From: Gordius sp. MW1
Taxonomy: Eukaryota > Nematomorpha > Gordioida > Gordea > Gordiidae
Length of the DNA: 64,000 nt
Direction of reading: 5' to 3'
Assembly (NCBI GenBank): GCA_964036665.1
Contig: OZ038526.1
Location: 30,504,001-30,568,000, forward strand
Shown here: positions 30,870-42,447 of the stretch, in pieces
How positions within the stretch are numbered: the stretch's first letter is position 1
Layout: every line of letters begins with the position of its first letter
Made by a program: the position numbers and the translations under genes
The notes under the pieces: generated by a model
What the model saw: only the letters and a program-made list of their open reading frames with translations
Told to the model about the DNA's origin: nothing
Database searches by the model: none

Positions 30870-31830
30870 TTTGGAATATGAAAGTATTAGCAATTAAACT
30901 TATGTGAAAATTATTAAAACCTCAAAACTCTTATGTTCCTAATAATCAGAAGATAATAATAACCCCTCAGGAGTGCCGCAATTAACTTAAAAGTTTACCC
31001 TAATTAGCGCCATCTATCGGCAATTTTAATTAGAGTCTAATTTGAACTATATATATCCCTATCTTTTTTAGCATGTGACTTCGAAAATGCTCATATAACG
31101 TTCCGCTCTTATTAGAGCTCATCAGTATGCCATAGTTAATTTTCTACACACTAAGCGAGATAGGTATCTATTCTACTTTTTATCTACTTTAATTTAAACA
31201 TATTTTAAGTCGATTATTTATTATATAGAATTATTAAGTGTATAAATAACATGTTGATATTTTTTACCGTGAAATTTATCATGTATCAATGGTATTCATT
31301 GATATCGTGATTATTCTATAAACATATACAATTATATAAAAAATACATATATACCAAATTCAATTTTTTAACCATTGCGGATAAAGTGCAAAATGATTTG
31401 TATCTTATTTTCGTTCACTTTTTGCCGAGGGCGAAAATAATCGTCTGCATTGTTATTTCGTGATATATGATAAAATTCACGATGAAATAAGATATTAAGA
31501 AAAATAATGAAAAGTTTAATAAATTAGCACAAAAATTCACTTCGCTTTATTTCGCTTCGCGCGTCATCACGAACGCGGGGTTAGACATATCCCACACAGC
31601 TTGTTATAAAGGGTCAGTATGGCCCTGGTTAAACTCGTTGTAATTTTAAATTATAGGTGTTTACCTTTAGAAAATATAAATCTTTGCCTATTTAAACCCG
31701 TCTAGGACCATGTTTTCAACCACTGATATATTAAAGACACATTTTAGGTTATTTTATGTGTATTATAAATTTATCTGCTTAAATAATTAAGGCTTTATAA
31801 TATTTCATAATAATAGGGATGGAAAACATG
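30870..31830. other. AT-rich spacer, no gene seen
   Basis: No exon or full mobile element is visible. A short phrase, CTTCGCTTTATTTCGCTTCG, near 31550 is locally repetitive. Confidence 0.4.
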
Positions 31831-31991
31831 GGCGTAGCTAGCATTGGAATTAGATGGGGGCAAGAATGATTAGGGCAAAATGATGACTTTTTGAAATTTT
31901 GGCCATAATTTTAATAAATTTCAAAGATGGATTTAAAAGGGAGCAGCCGCCCCTCCTTGCCATCCCCCCCCCCACCTTGGCTACGCCCATG
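31829..31991. mobile_element. hAT-type MITE, reverse orientation
   Basis: CATGGGCGTAGCTAGC to TTGGCTACGCCCATG, with GGGAGCAGCCGCCCC inside. The flanks do not match clearly. Confidence 0.75.
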
Positions 31992-32019
31992 GTGGCAATA
32001 CTTATTTTTAAAAATTGAC

Positions 32020-32290
32020 ATTATGTTTGTTTAAACATCTTGATATCGAGGCTATTTAAATTATTTCATATATCTCTACAAGTTATAATATTTAAATTAG
32101 ACTAAATTGAACAACCTCAGGTGATGTAACCCAATTTAAAAACAAACATAGTATTATCGATTAACTTTGACCTCAAGTTTATATTAACTACATTGAAAGG
32201 CCTTATCAAATTGGTCTAATTTTTTTAATTTATAGCTATAGTGAATTAATTTGTTCATTTAAATAAACTAGATAAATATAGCAAGGTTGT
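32020..32290 (-). repeat. Dispersed repeat, inverted partner of 38980-39240
   Basis: AACATCTTGATATCGAGG, ATATCTCTACAAGTTA, ACCCAATTTAAAAACAAACA and ATTATCGATTAACTTTG all recur in reverse complement, in the matching order, just upstream of the chitinase gene. Confidence 0.75.
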
Positions 32291-32761
32291 TCAAAAAACA
32301 CATTTAAAAAACGCATAATTCTTTATTGTCAATTACAAAAGCTAATTGCAATTAATTTATTATATTTATATGAAGATCAAAAATTTTTAATATTAGGTAT
32401 TGTTACACATTAAAATACTAAAGAAAAAATTAGTAATCTTGTAGACAAGTTCCAAGTAGCCGCTCTCTTAATTGAGGAATTAAATTTACGTTCCAGTAAT
32501 AAGAATTTTTAAGATTGCTAATTATTATTGATACATAAATAGTTATATACTATACTAGACTTTAAGTTCAATTATCTCAGGTGAGAGGAACTCCATGATG
32601 GAGTCATGTCCGGAGAATACAGCGGGTGGGCTAACACTTCAGTTAAGGGATCTTGATGCTGGAAAATAGAGGTTAATGGATCTTTGTAAAGTTCACCATT
32701 TTTTGTCTGATTATTAAAGTGTTAATTGTACATAACACCTTTTCCCACTATCGGCTTTTGA

Positions 32762-34660
32762 CAGAGCTGTTAAAGTTACTTTACCACTGTAACGTTAAGT
32801 TACAGTTACTTTCACAAAAAATGTAACTAATTACAGTTACAGTTACAAATTTTCAAATGTAACTGATTACAGTTCCAGTTACTTACCTGATGGAACTAGT
32901 TACACCTAAAGTTGCAAAAAACAAAATTTTAGATATTATTTATTTAAACATTTATATAAAAATCAGAAGGTAACAAATGATGATTCGATTTCATCAACAC
33001 GTTATTTCCTATATTGTCATCTAATAAGCTAGTTCGCTTTTCACTGAAAATTAATTTACCAAGACTAAAAAGACGCTCGACGGGGGCGCTAGATGGTAGG
33101 GGTACATTGAATTTAATGAAAAGTTTCTTAAATTTAGGGAAATTATTACATATTAACAAATCATTATTAATCGATTTATATATGTGTGAATGCACTCTTG
33201 AATACTTTTCGACTTTGAAAGATTGAAAAAATCCAACGTATTTGGTTCCTTTAACCTGTCTTACCTCCTGGTTAGGGATCAATGAATTAATGTAATTTAA
33301 GGTGTCTTCTTTATTTCTCTTATTTTTCTCAAGATGGATCCACGGCCAACTTGTTTTATTGGATGGAGGATCGTTGTAACCAAATTATCCAAACTATATA
33401 GATCGGAAAATCTATAATATTTTAAATTTAACATGCATAGCTTTGTACAGTTTATTAATCCCTTTAATTGATGCTTCTTTTAGAGGGTTACACCACTTAA
33501 GGTTTCCAATTTGTTGTAAATTTAATAAAACTTGAGAAATGGTAGGAGTGTAAAATCCTTGATACATATAATTTTCGCCTTGAAGAAATTGGATTGTTTT
33601 AGCTATAGGTTCCAGAACCTAATGATATAAAAACAATACATTGAATTAGATAAAAATTTTATTTACTTTGCCGTATTCAGGGATAAAATCACAATCACGC
33701 CTAAGAAACCTTTCTATTATGTTCAATTCATCACAAAGCGAATTAAGTTCCGATGGCTTTTCCGAGATATAGGACAAAATCTTTGTTAACGCGTCGAAAA
33801 AACTATTCCACCTCGTTGGAACAGGGCTTATCAATTGAGAGCTAGATGCTTTTTAATTAATTCAAATGTTTGGTAGGATCTACTCTGAAGTTTCCATATG
33901 TTTTGGCATTTTGTTATAGAGGACACATGAATGCTTTTAAAATCCTCTTTTGTAAAATGACTTTATTCAAATCAATGGTTACAACCAAATTAAAATTGTG
34001 ACAGGCACACCTTTTGTGACAAGGTGAAATGGTCAAAATCTAAAGGATTATGGCCAATAAACCTGCTTTTGACATAATTTCTCAGAAATTTCCTCTATCA
34101 CATCTTCCTCACTCTGATTGTCAGAGTTGAACAATCTATAGTGTATTATGATTTAATGAAGTTATATAATTTACTTGAAAGCTTTTACGAAATTTGTAGC
34201 ATTATCGGTTGTACTACAAAAGTTTTTGTTCTCTATATGGAACCCCTAAATATGGAAACCATAACCTTGCATAGCACATCAAAGCTGTGCTTGCCTTCTA
34301 GCCTTCTAAAGGCTAAAACTGCAGAAAACCGTTTAATGAGTCACTTTCTTTAAATTTTTGGATACAAATTTGTACTAAAATAATATTTTATATAATATTG
34401 GTAATTTACTCATAAATAGATTATCTATTCGAAATTCAAATTTGATCCGGGAAGGAAATTTAAATTAAAGTGAAGTACACAAACTAGACCTTAAATATTT
34501 AATTAAAAAAATTTTAATTTATAAAAATTAACTGTAACTCTAGTTACACAGTTATTGAAATAATGTAACTGACTGCAGTTATAGTTACCCTGAAGTAAAA
34601 GTAACTGGAGGAACTAGTTCCAGGAACTAGTTACATATAACTAGCTACTTAACAGCTCTG
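32762..34660 (-). mobile_element. hAT element, degenerate
   Basis: Ends CAGAGCTGTTAA and TTAACAGCTCTG. The flanks GCTTTTGA (32754-32761) and GCTCTTGA (34661-34668) form an 8-bp duplication with one mismatch. Subterminal GTAACTG/CAGTTAC motifs are clustered at both ends. Transposase remains are on the minus strand. Confidence 0.9.
32944..33834 (-). pseudogene. hAT transposase, middle and C-terminal remains
   Basis: 33646-33834 encodes PVPTRWNSFFDALTKIL, the conserved TRWNS motif in the hAT RNase-H-like fold. 32944-33282 encodes FKKLFIKFNVPLP, then SSAPVERLFSLGKLIFSEKR and LPSDFY, the C-terminal dimerisation region. Sequence between and upstream (to about 34150) is out of frame with several stops. 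The element cannot make a full transposase, but its ends could be moved by an intact relative. Confidence 0.85.
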
Positions 34661-34668
34661 GCTCTTGA

Positions 34669-35388
34669 CATCAATGGACCTGATTTATATGGTTTAGCTC
34701 GCGCTTGTAAATCGCTTAATGTTAACCTAATAAAGTTACTTTTCAGCTCGATTAACAAATTGATATTTCACGTTTTATCTTTTAAACAGAAATGTGGGTT
34801 AATTAATGTGCATAGACATTTTTGTCTAATAAATTTGGCAACAAGAGTCGTTAAGTTTCTCACTCGCTTCAACTCCAGACGCGAGCAAACAGACTGAGTT
34901 TTTTGAATAAGCGCGTTTAGCATAATCTGTGCTTGCTACTCAGTGCACTAGACAGAACACTAGATTAAAAAAATTCTAGAGAGGCGGAGTCGAAGCAGCA
35001 AAATCTGTTAAAGCAATGAGCAGATTGCCCGACCAGAAACTCGAGCCTATATATATTTGAAGCAGTTGCTAAGAATTAGAAACTTTTAAAATCTACTCAT
35101 ATTTTATATCATATTGATAACTTTCAGCAAGAGTATTTTCTATTTCAAACACTTGGAGTTTAACGTTTATTTTAATTTAATATACATCTATGTTTACATA
35201 GATTTATTTTCGGGAAGATAAATCTATGAATAACATTGTTTACCAGGGTAAAAATCTTCTAAACATCTATGCTGTTAAAATTTTTACACAGTAAATTTGA
35301 AATTCTTTTTACATTATTAGATGTATCATATAAACTTTTATCATCGCAAGGTATTTTTAATAAGACGTCAATAAAAAACGATGGGAAG
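34669..35388. other. Spacer, no gene seen
   Basis: GCTCG/CGAGC-containing sequence (AGCGAGTG, TGCTCGTT, GCTTGCTACTCAGTGC) at 34690-35050 resembles the outer arms of the 57674-60487 foldback in composition, but I cannot define an element. Confidence 0.3.
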
Positions 35389-35566
35389 CATGGGCGTAGC
35401 CGGGAGGGGGGGCAGGGAGGGGCGGCCCCCCCCCTCCCCCCTGAATGACGAAAAAAAAAATTATTGCAAATACCCTTAAAAATCAAAAAAATTTATGTTT
35501 TGCCCCTCCCTATTTGAACTTTTAAACGTTTCGCCCCCCCCCTTTCAAAACCTGGCTATGCTTATG
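35389..35566. mobile_element. hAT-type MITE
   Basis: CATGGGCGTAGCCGG to GGCTATGCTTATG; flanks ATGGGAAG (35381-35388) and ATGGAAAG (35567-35574). Confidence 0.85.
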
Positions 35567-36000
35567 ATGGAAAGTAATTCGCATATACTTTATTAAGGAA
35601 ACAATAAATATTATCATTTCATCTTTAAGATGTCTTAAAGAGAAAATAATAAAGACTACTTGTTGGGACAATAAAACAATAGTCAAATGACACAATGACC
35701 AAGTAATTATTTAGAATTTTAGGTATGCATCACCAGAAATAATTATAACTACTCAAAAATCTAAGATGTTTTTACAAAAAATTACATGGTATTAATGATT
35801 TATGCATTTTCCGATATTTTGCCTTATGACTTATTGTTTGTTTTCTTTGGTAGAGGTTTAAGTGATAATGGGCTTATAGAAAATTTTATGTTGGGCAAAA
35901 AACAGAGTTGTATTTAATAATATACTATGTTCCCTTAATGTATAATTATTCTACGGGTTATCTGAGTACGGATCATCCCACTTATTAATATAGTGCTAAC

Positions 36001-37401
36001 TAGTGCTTTAAATGAGTTAAAATTTTTGAACGCGTTCATGAACGGCGTTCTATTTTTTTGGTGAATTGAACGTGAACGCGTTCCTTTTTTTGATGAACGC
36101 GTTCAAATTTAACTTTCGTCCAATTAGTCTTTATTTTTATTTATTGGAAAAATTGTTAATTTGAATTTTTTAACAAAAAAATCTTATATTTTTTAATCAG
36201 CTGTTTTTCTTGTTTCCTACCAATTCCGAAATACTTTTAACATACTATAACGTGCAAAAGAAGATAAGATTAAAGTTAATTAATTTGATATTATTAATTA
36301 TAGTTTAATTTATAGGTTAATATGGACAATCATAATATTATATCGTCGTCATCTTCAGATTCTGAATATTCACAATCAGAAGATGAATAATTGCCATGGC
36401 CATATTTTTCACTCGTTTCATATAAAGGATCAAATTTAATAATTACCAAATGTAAAATGATCCAAAAAGTATGATATCTGTATTAAGAGGCTTGAGGTCA
36501 AATCTAATAAGACACCTTATATATAAATATATATCTTAGATACAAATTTTAATACCTCTAAGACACTTTAATATTAATATAAGTCCATTCTTAGCATAGA
36601 TATGGAAGGGAATATGGAAGGGAGACTAGTAATTTTATTGGAGCTAATTTTGTTTGTCCATATATTTAAAATAAGGAATAGTATAAGATTTTCGCAAAAA
36701 ATAAGGTATCTGGGATATGTAAAACTTTAAATATAAATATTAAAAAATCTATACTAGACTCTAAATAAAAATGTTAAAAATACTTATTACAAGATACAAA
36801 AGAATATTATATTAGATACAAGTTTTTGTGGTGCAATCAAACACTGGTTTTAGATATATTATTTTATAAGTCATTTCTTTGCTATTATCAGTTTAATTAA
36901 ATAATATCATCTATAGCATAATTTATTAAAAGTATTTTTTTTTATAGAACCATCATGATAACTAAATTTCCTCCTTTAAAAAATTTGTTTATTAAGTATA
37001 ATACTTCAATCCCCTTTTCTGCCCCTGTGGAGCGGGTTTTTAGTATAGCTAAAGCTGTATTAACTGCCAAGCGTTCCTGCTTAATAGATGACTTTTTGAA
37101 AGACAACTATATTAAAATCAATAAGAAATTTTTTTTTATAAATAAATAATCTTTATTTTCGCTGTATTAGATTATATAGATTTATAATTATATTGTCGAA
37201 ATCAAACTATTATTTTTTATCATGGCTATTTATTGTATTAAAAAATATAAGACATTTATTTATATTAAATTAAATTTTAAAAAAATTTATCATAAAATTT
37301 TGAACGAACGTGAACGCGTTCATGAACGTGAACGCGTCCCTTTTTTAAAACGAACGTGAACGTGAACGCGTTCGATTTATTTTACAATGTTTACAGCACT
37401 A
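36001..37401 (+). mobile_element. hAT deletion derivative with GAACGCGTTC subterminal repeats
   Basis: It starts TAGTGCTTTAAA and ends GTTTACAGCACTA. GTGCTAAC lies on both sides (35993-36000 and 37402-37409), a perfect 8-bp duplication. Both subterminal regions (36028-36110 and 37298-37374) are packed with GAACG(T)GAACGCGTTC motifs, probably transposase-binding sites. The interior keeps a start (MDNHNIISSSSSDSEY, 36322-36390) and the C-terminus of a transposase. Confidence 0.93.
36955..37149 (+). pseudogene. hAT transposase C-terminal exon
   Basis: Reads FPPLKNLFIKYNTSIPFSAP and then VERVFSIAKAVLTAKRSCLI, the hATC dimerisation motif, before a natural stop. The catalytic middle of the transposase is absent from the element, so this is a remnant. 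Confidence 0.85.
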
Positions 37402-38979
37402 GTGCTAACCCTTTAAAATCAAAATGCATTATTATGTATATTTTCATTGCCCTAAAATTTTGGTTGATAAAAATGATATACGAATACGATAGAAATGAAC
37501 CAGAAATTTTGCCCTAGACACTCCAAGTGGCTACAAAATGTAACCATGGTCACAGAATAGACTCCGTGGGCTCATTTTAAGCGCAAAAGCTTAAATAAAT
37601 GTAAAATACAAGTTGCATCACCAGTTATATGAATTTTAAAGAATTCCAAAATCTATGATGTTTTTATAAAATGTTAAAAATTAGTGATACACAGCTTTAA
37701 ATCCTCTTTGCCATACTTTAATTATACCAACTTTATATTATCAGAAAGTATCATTAATATTTATATTATTGCAGGCGCGTAGCCATTTTCTCAATTCAAA
37801 AAAATTTCGACTTTTATTTATAATGTAACAAAAGTAAACTTCGCGTACAATATATGCGAAACTTCAAGGCGCTATATAACCATCTTTGGAAAAATCTCTT
37901 CTCTTCATTTATCAGAGCATTTACTATCAATTTTATACCTTAAAAAAGGACATGACCCTTAAATTTCAAATTTTGGTCAAGGGGGTAGAAAATTCCCGCT
38001 TTCTGCCCCCTTGGCTACGAGCTGTATTATTGCCTTACATTTTTGATAGAATTAAGTGTTAAACAAGAAGGATAAAATGGCTCTAAAACTTATGATATGC
38101 TATTAAGCAGAAATTTAAGGGAGGATAATATAGTTAAATGTTTATTAAAAATATAAATTTAGGCAAAATTTTCTTTCACAAATTTAAAATCTCATCTCAA
38201 AAAATTTACGACTAGTAAGAACATCAGTGGGGTCCCGCCCACCAAACAGACTTGTATCTCCTAAACTATAGATAAAAAAAGTACAGGATAGATTTACATT
38301 TAAGGATAATTTTTGTTAAGGTAATAAAAATTCAGATTTCTTTAGTCAATAACTTAGTTTCTTATACATTAAAAAATATGTTTTGCGTCATATTGACCCC
38401 TAAAACCAACAAAAAGTGACAAATTTATAACTTTTTTTCAGACAACCTATCTTTTAAACAAAGCCTGCTTTAATAGCAAATTACATTGTATAAGTACTTG
38501 ATTTATTGTTGGTGTAACGCCTATTAATATACATATTTTTCACCTTCAATATGTCAAGGATTTATTTTCAAAAATAACGATTAAGATTTGGACGATATCG
38601 AAACAAATAAAACACAACAATAAAACATTATTTTCTTTCAAATTAAGACTTAGCTATAATTCTCAACTGCATTAGAATTATGGAGTCGGTTGCCTTAAAT
38701 TATCTAGTTCAAGCTCTAATATTTAATTTTCCAAAATATCAATTTCGGTTACCTCAATATAAAAGTAATAATGCTTTAACATATTCATTTTTTAAACGAG
38801 CAGTAGCCGTGATTTAATCCATTAAGATCTAGAGTTAAAAGGGCTACGTGGATCTCAATATTAGAAGTTTATCCATATCTAGTAATCACGTGGGAGTTAA
38901 TATTTTCATGATTATTTCAGTTAGCTTTTCAAATGGACAATCAGAAATTATACATTTGGCATATATTTCAAATGTGGTA
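37402..38979. other. AT-rich spacer with one possible MITE
   Basis: GGCGCGTAGCCATTTT (37774) and CCCCCTTGGCTACGAGCTG (about 38010-38029) look like degenerate ends of another GCGTAGCC-type element about 250 bp long. Otherwise no gene or element is visible. Confidence 0.4.
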
Positions 38980-39240
38980 TTAAGCAACTTTACTTAAGTT
39001 ACTTTGTTTATATAAACAAATTAATTCACAATAATTATTAAATTAAAAAAAGAACCATTTAAGAACTTCCCAAGTAGTTAAATATAAATTTGAGGCCAAA
39101 GTTAATCGATAATGTTATATTTGTTTTAAATTGGGTCACATCAACCGAGGTAATTCAATTAAGCCCAACTTTATATATTGTAACATGTAGAGATATAATA
39201 TATTTTATATAACCTCGAAATCAAGATGTTCAAACAGACA
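38980..39240 (+). repeat. Dispersed repeat upstream of chitinase
   Basis: Reverse-complement partner of 32020-32290. It ends about 80 bases before the chitinase start codon, so it may overlap the promoter. Confidence 0.75.
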
Positions 39241-39320
39241 TATATTTGGAAGGAAGACCTAAAATGAGTACTATATAAAGCTTGTATAATATCATAAATT
39301 CACTTTTTAAATTTTAAAAT

Positions 39321-42300
39321 ATGACTAATTTTATTGTGTGGTCCATACTTTCCATAATATGCGTTTTAGCTTTTAATGTTCCAGGGACAGAATTAGGTAT
39401 AAGTTTGCTGATTTACACTATATAACTTTGTTTTAGCTCAATCGGTGGGTCCTGTCGTTTTGGGATACTTTCCGAATTGGTCTAAATGGCGTAGTGGATT
39501 ACTGAAATATGATATACCGAATATACGAGGCGATCTCATAACCCATTTACTCTATGCCTTCATTGGGGTGGATGCCAATGGCAATTTAATCAATACTGAA
39601 ACAAGTAACTTGTAGAGGCTCTTTCGCACTCTACTTTCCCTTGACCCCGTCTAGGCGAATTCTATCACGTGATCTTTATTTTAATAGCCCCTCGCTTGTA
39701 CTTAACCATCACGTGATTTTTATTTTAATAGCCCCTCGCTTGTACTTAACCATCAGGTAATTTTTATTTTAATAGCCCCTCGCTTGTACTTAACCATCAG
39801 GTGATTTTTATTTTAATAGCCCCTCGCTTGTACTTAACCATCACGTTATTTTTTATTTTAACCTCGCTTGTATTCAATCATCGCCGGATTATTCAAATTA
39901 TAATGGGCTCGCGCAGCTAGATAAGCACAACTTTTAAAACTAACATTTATTATTCGTTTTTTCGCTTAATAATGAAGTAAACCACTTCAAACTCAATGTC
40001 TAAATTTAATTCCTTTTATTATTCTTACTCCCTTTGGCACTACTACAAATGTAATTGATACATTTCTAAACTGACCACTCCGACATATTGACAACAAAGT
40101 AAATGAGGCATTTGAATTAATTGAGATATAAGACGAGTCATAACACACACTCATTGTTGCTAGCTAAAATCTATCCTGTGAGAAGCCTGCCTATATTAAA
40201 GATCAATTATAGTAATTAACTTAAAACCAAAGTTTGACCGGCCGAGTTAATAATACGAATGATTTTATTTATAACTTATAGGTGACTACCCAAGGCTTCA
40301 AGCGTTGAAAACAACATATCCTAACCTCAAAATAATACCTAGCGTCGGTGGTTATTCATACACTTATCAATTCGTGTAAGCAAATTTATTGTTAAAAATT
40401 AACATGTTTTCGATTATAAAAAATCCAGCAGGTATGGCAGCTTTCGCTAAGAACATGGCTAACTTAGTTCGTCAATACAATTTTGATGGCGTTGATATTA
40501 ATTGGGAAGAACCACAGGCACACGAAAAAGATCAATACATTGAATTACTAAGAGTAACTTCAAATACATTTTTTTTCTATAAAAAGTTTATTAATATAGG
40601 GCTAATTATTATGCGGTAAAATGTAATACAAACATAGTATATTAAAAAAATTTAAATAAGAGCGTTAAGTAGCTAAGGATGAACAAGAATCCAAATAGGA
40701 TTCAAACATAACAATATGCTTTGATTTGATTATTAACCAGAAACTTGCTATAACTTACAATTTCTTTGCTATGTTAAATTTTAAATGCCTTAATCAAATG
40801 CGTAGCTATTGAGGGAAGAGTTGGGGACAAGCCTTATTCTGATGTCGGTTCTGCCAGCAAGTAGACCTCGCACCGTGGGATTCGATGTACCAAGAATGAA
40901 CAAGTTATTTTTAACTAATTTTGAAAGTTTTACACTAATAATAATTATTGTATATGTAATTTAAATTGCTTTTTAATCAGCCTGTTGGATTATTTTGGAG
41001 TGATGACCTTTCGCTGGATCCTGGGATGGGCGCACAGGTCATAATAGTCCATTGGGAGGAAGTGGAGAATTGAATACCGTATTATTAAACATATTTTAGA
41101 TAGAAATTTATAATTCTATTATTAATATTATTATTTCTTATGACTACACTTAAAAAAATAACATGTTTGAATGCGTTATAAGCTTGTTAATTAAAATTCG
41201 TGGATTTTGGTGCTATTAAATGGAAACAATACAAGACTTTGTCATAAAACTACCAATATGCGTTGCACATAAGATTATATTAATTTAATAAAAAGATGCC
41301 TTATAAAATAATAAATACCATATACCATGTTTATTATAGATAGGCGCAATGGGGGTTTGGGAAAGTTTGGGACTGGGAGTACCTAAAAACAAGCTGCTAG
41401 TTGGATTGGCATTTTATGGTCGTACCTGGACCTTATCAACATCTAGCACTAATGTCGGGGCTCCCGGAAGTGCTGGGAATCCTACAGCCTTACAAGAAGC
41501 TGGTTGGGCAGAGGTAAATATTAATAAATTCTTTTTTAGTTTCAATTTATTATTGTGTTGATTGTTTATATTTAGGTTCAACAAAATGCTTGGCCTGAAA
41601 CCTGGGATTCGGCAGCCTCTGTACCCTACGCATTTAAAGGAAACCAATGGGTCAGTTATGATAACCACAAAAGTTTAGACCTAAAGGTAACTTATATGTC
41701 ACTTAATATGAGCTTACCTTTTCAACATTTTTTTTCGCTACTATCTGTAATGTACATTATGTTTTTGATGTTATTAATTTGCGTTATTAAATATAAAAAT
41801 TTTTAATTTAGCAATATTATAATTAAATAAGTTTTAGACATGGTCTGCAAATACAATTAATGTATTGTCACTAACATGCTTACAGGTCAATTTTACATGC
41901 CTCACCAAAAATTATCCGGGTATATTGATATGGGATCTCTCGATGGATCCTCAAGCTTCATTATTGGCACCGGTGCATAATGGTATATCCAGTAGGTGTT
42001 CGGGTGGTAACGGGGCTACTGTGCCACCGCAAACAACAGGACAAATTACGGCAGGACACCCCACAACGAGACCGACTACAACAGTACAACACACAACAGG
42101 GGTTACAACACCGGCCACGACAACTATTGGAGGCGGAGGAGGTGGATCATGTGGTAATTGGCATCTATCTGTTCCGGTGCTTCTTTTGGCAGTCTAAAAC
42201 CCTTTCCTCCTGATTGCACGTATAAATGCTTATAATTAGATCCCGTTGTCAAAAAATATTTTTAATAGATTTATAAAAAAAATTGCTATAGTTTACTAAC

Positions 42301-42447
42301 AATTTTCAAATGTATCCTTTAATCAATTAATTTAGGAAATTTGTCAATTGTGTCAACCCCCCGGTTATTCAAGGTTGTCCATCTGGCCTCCAATGGAATG
42401 GAAACGTTTGTGATTGGCCTTCTAATGTCAGATGTCCATCCTGCTAA
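39321..42447 (+). pseudogene. GH18 chitinase with CBM14 end, broken
   Basis: Spliced gene. Exons I infer: 39321-39396 (signal peptide, MTNFIVWSILSIICVLAFNV), 39437-39604 (VVLGYFPNWSKW, THLLYAF), 40282-40373 (KIIPSVGGYSYTY), about 40404-40553 (FDGVDINWEEP), 40806-40903 (LMSVLPAS, GFDVPRMN), 40981-41078, 41340-41513 (GLAFYGRTWTL), 41576-41686 (VPYAFKGNQWVSYDN), 41886-42153 (ILIWDLSMD, then a Thr/Pro-rich linker), 42336-42447 (FVNC...WNGNVCDWPSNVRC, the CBM14 C-terminal half). It belongs to the family that hydrolyses chitin in cuticle or gut lining and would be secreted. Damage: the DxxDxDxE motif reads DGVDINWE (third Asp replaced by Asn); exon 6 has a 5-base deletion at about 41008 removing the conserved Y-D after GVMT and shifting frame; no in-phase AG precedes exon 4; the front half of CBM14 is missing. 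Most junctions otherwise agree in phase, so decay is recent or partly assembly error. Confidence 0.85.
39666..39890. repeat. 44-bp tandem repeat in chitinase intron 2
   Basis: Five copies start at 39666, 39710, 39754, 39798 and 39842, each containing TTTTAATAGCCCCTCGCTTG. The first units begin CACGTGAT, later ones CAGGTGAT or CACGTTAT. The last unit is degenerate. Confidence 0.92.

Noticed and set aside
30985..31025. GCGCCATCTATCGG as an insulator-protein site
   Set aside because: A single short match; not enough evidence for a regulatory call.
39666..39890. CRISPR-like regular repeats
   Set aside because: The 44-bp units are contiguous with no unique spacers and lie in a chitinase intron of an animal genome.
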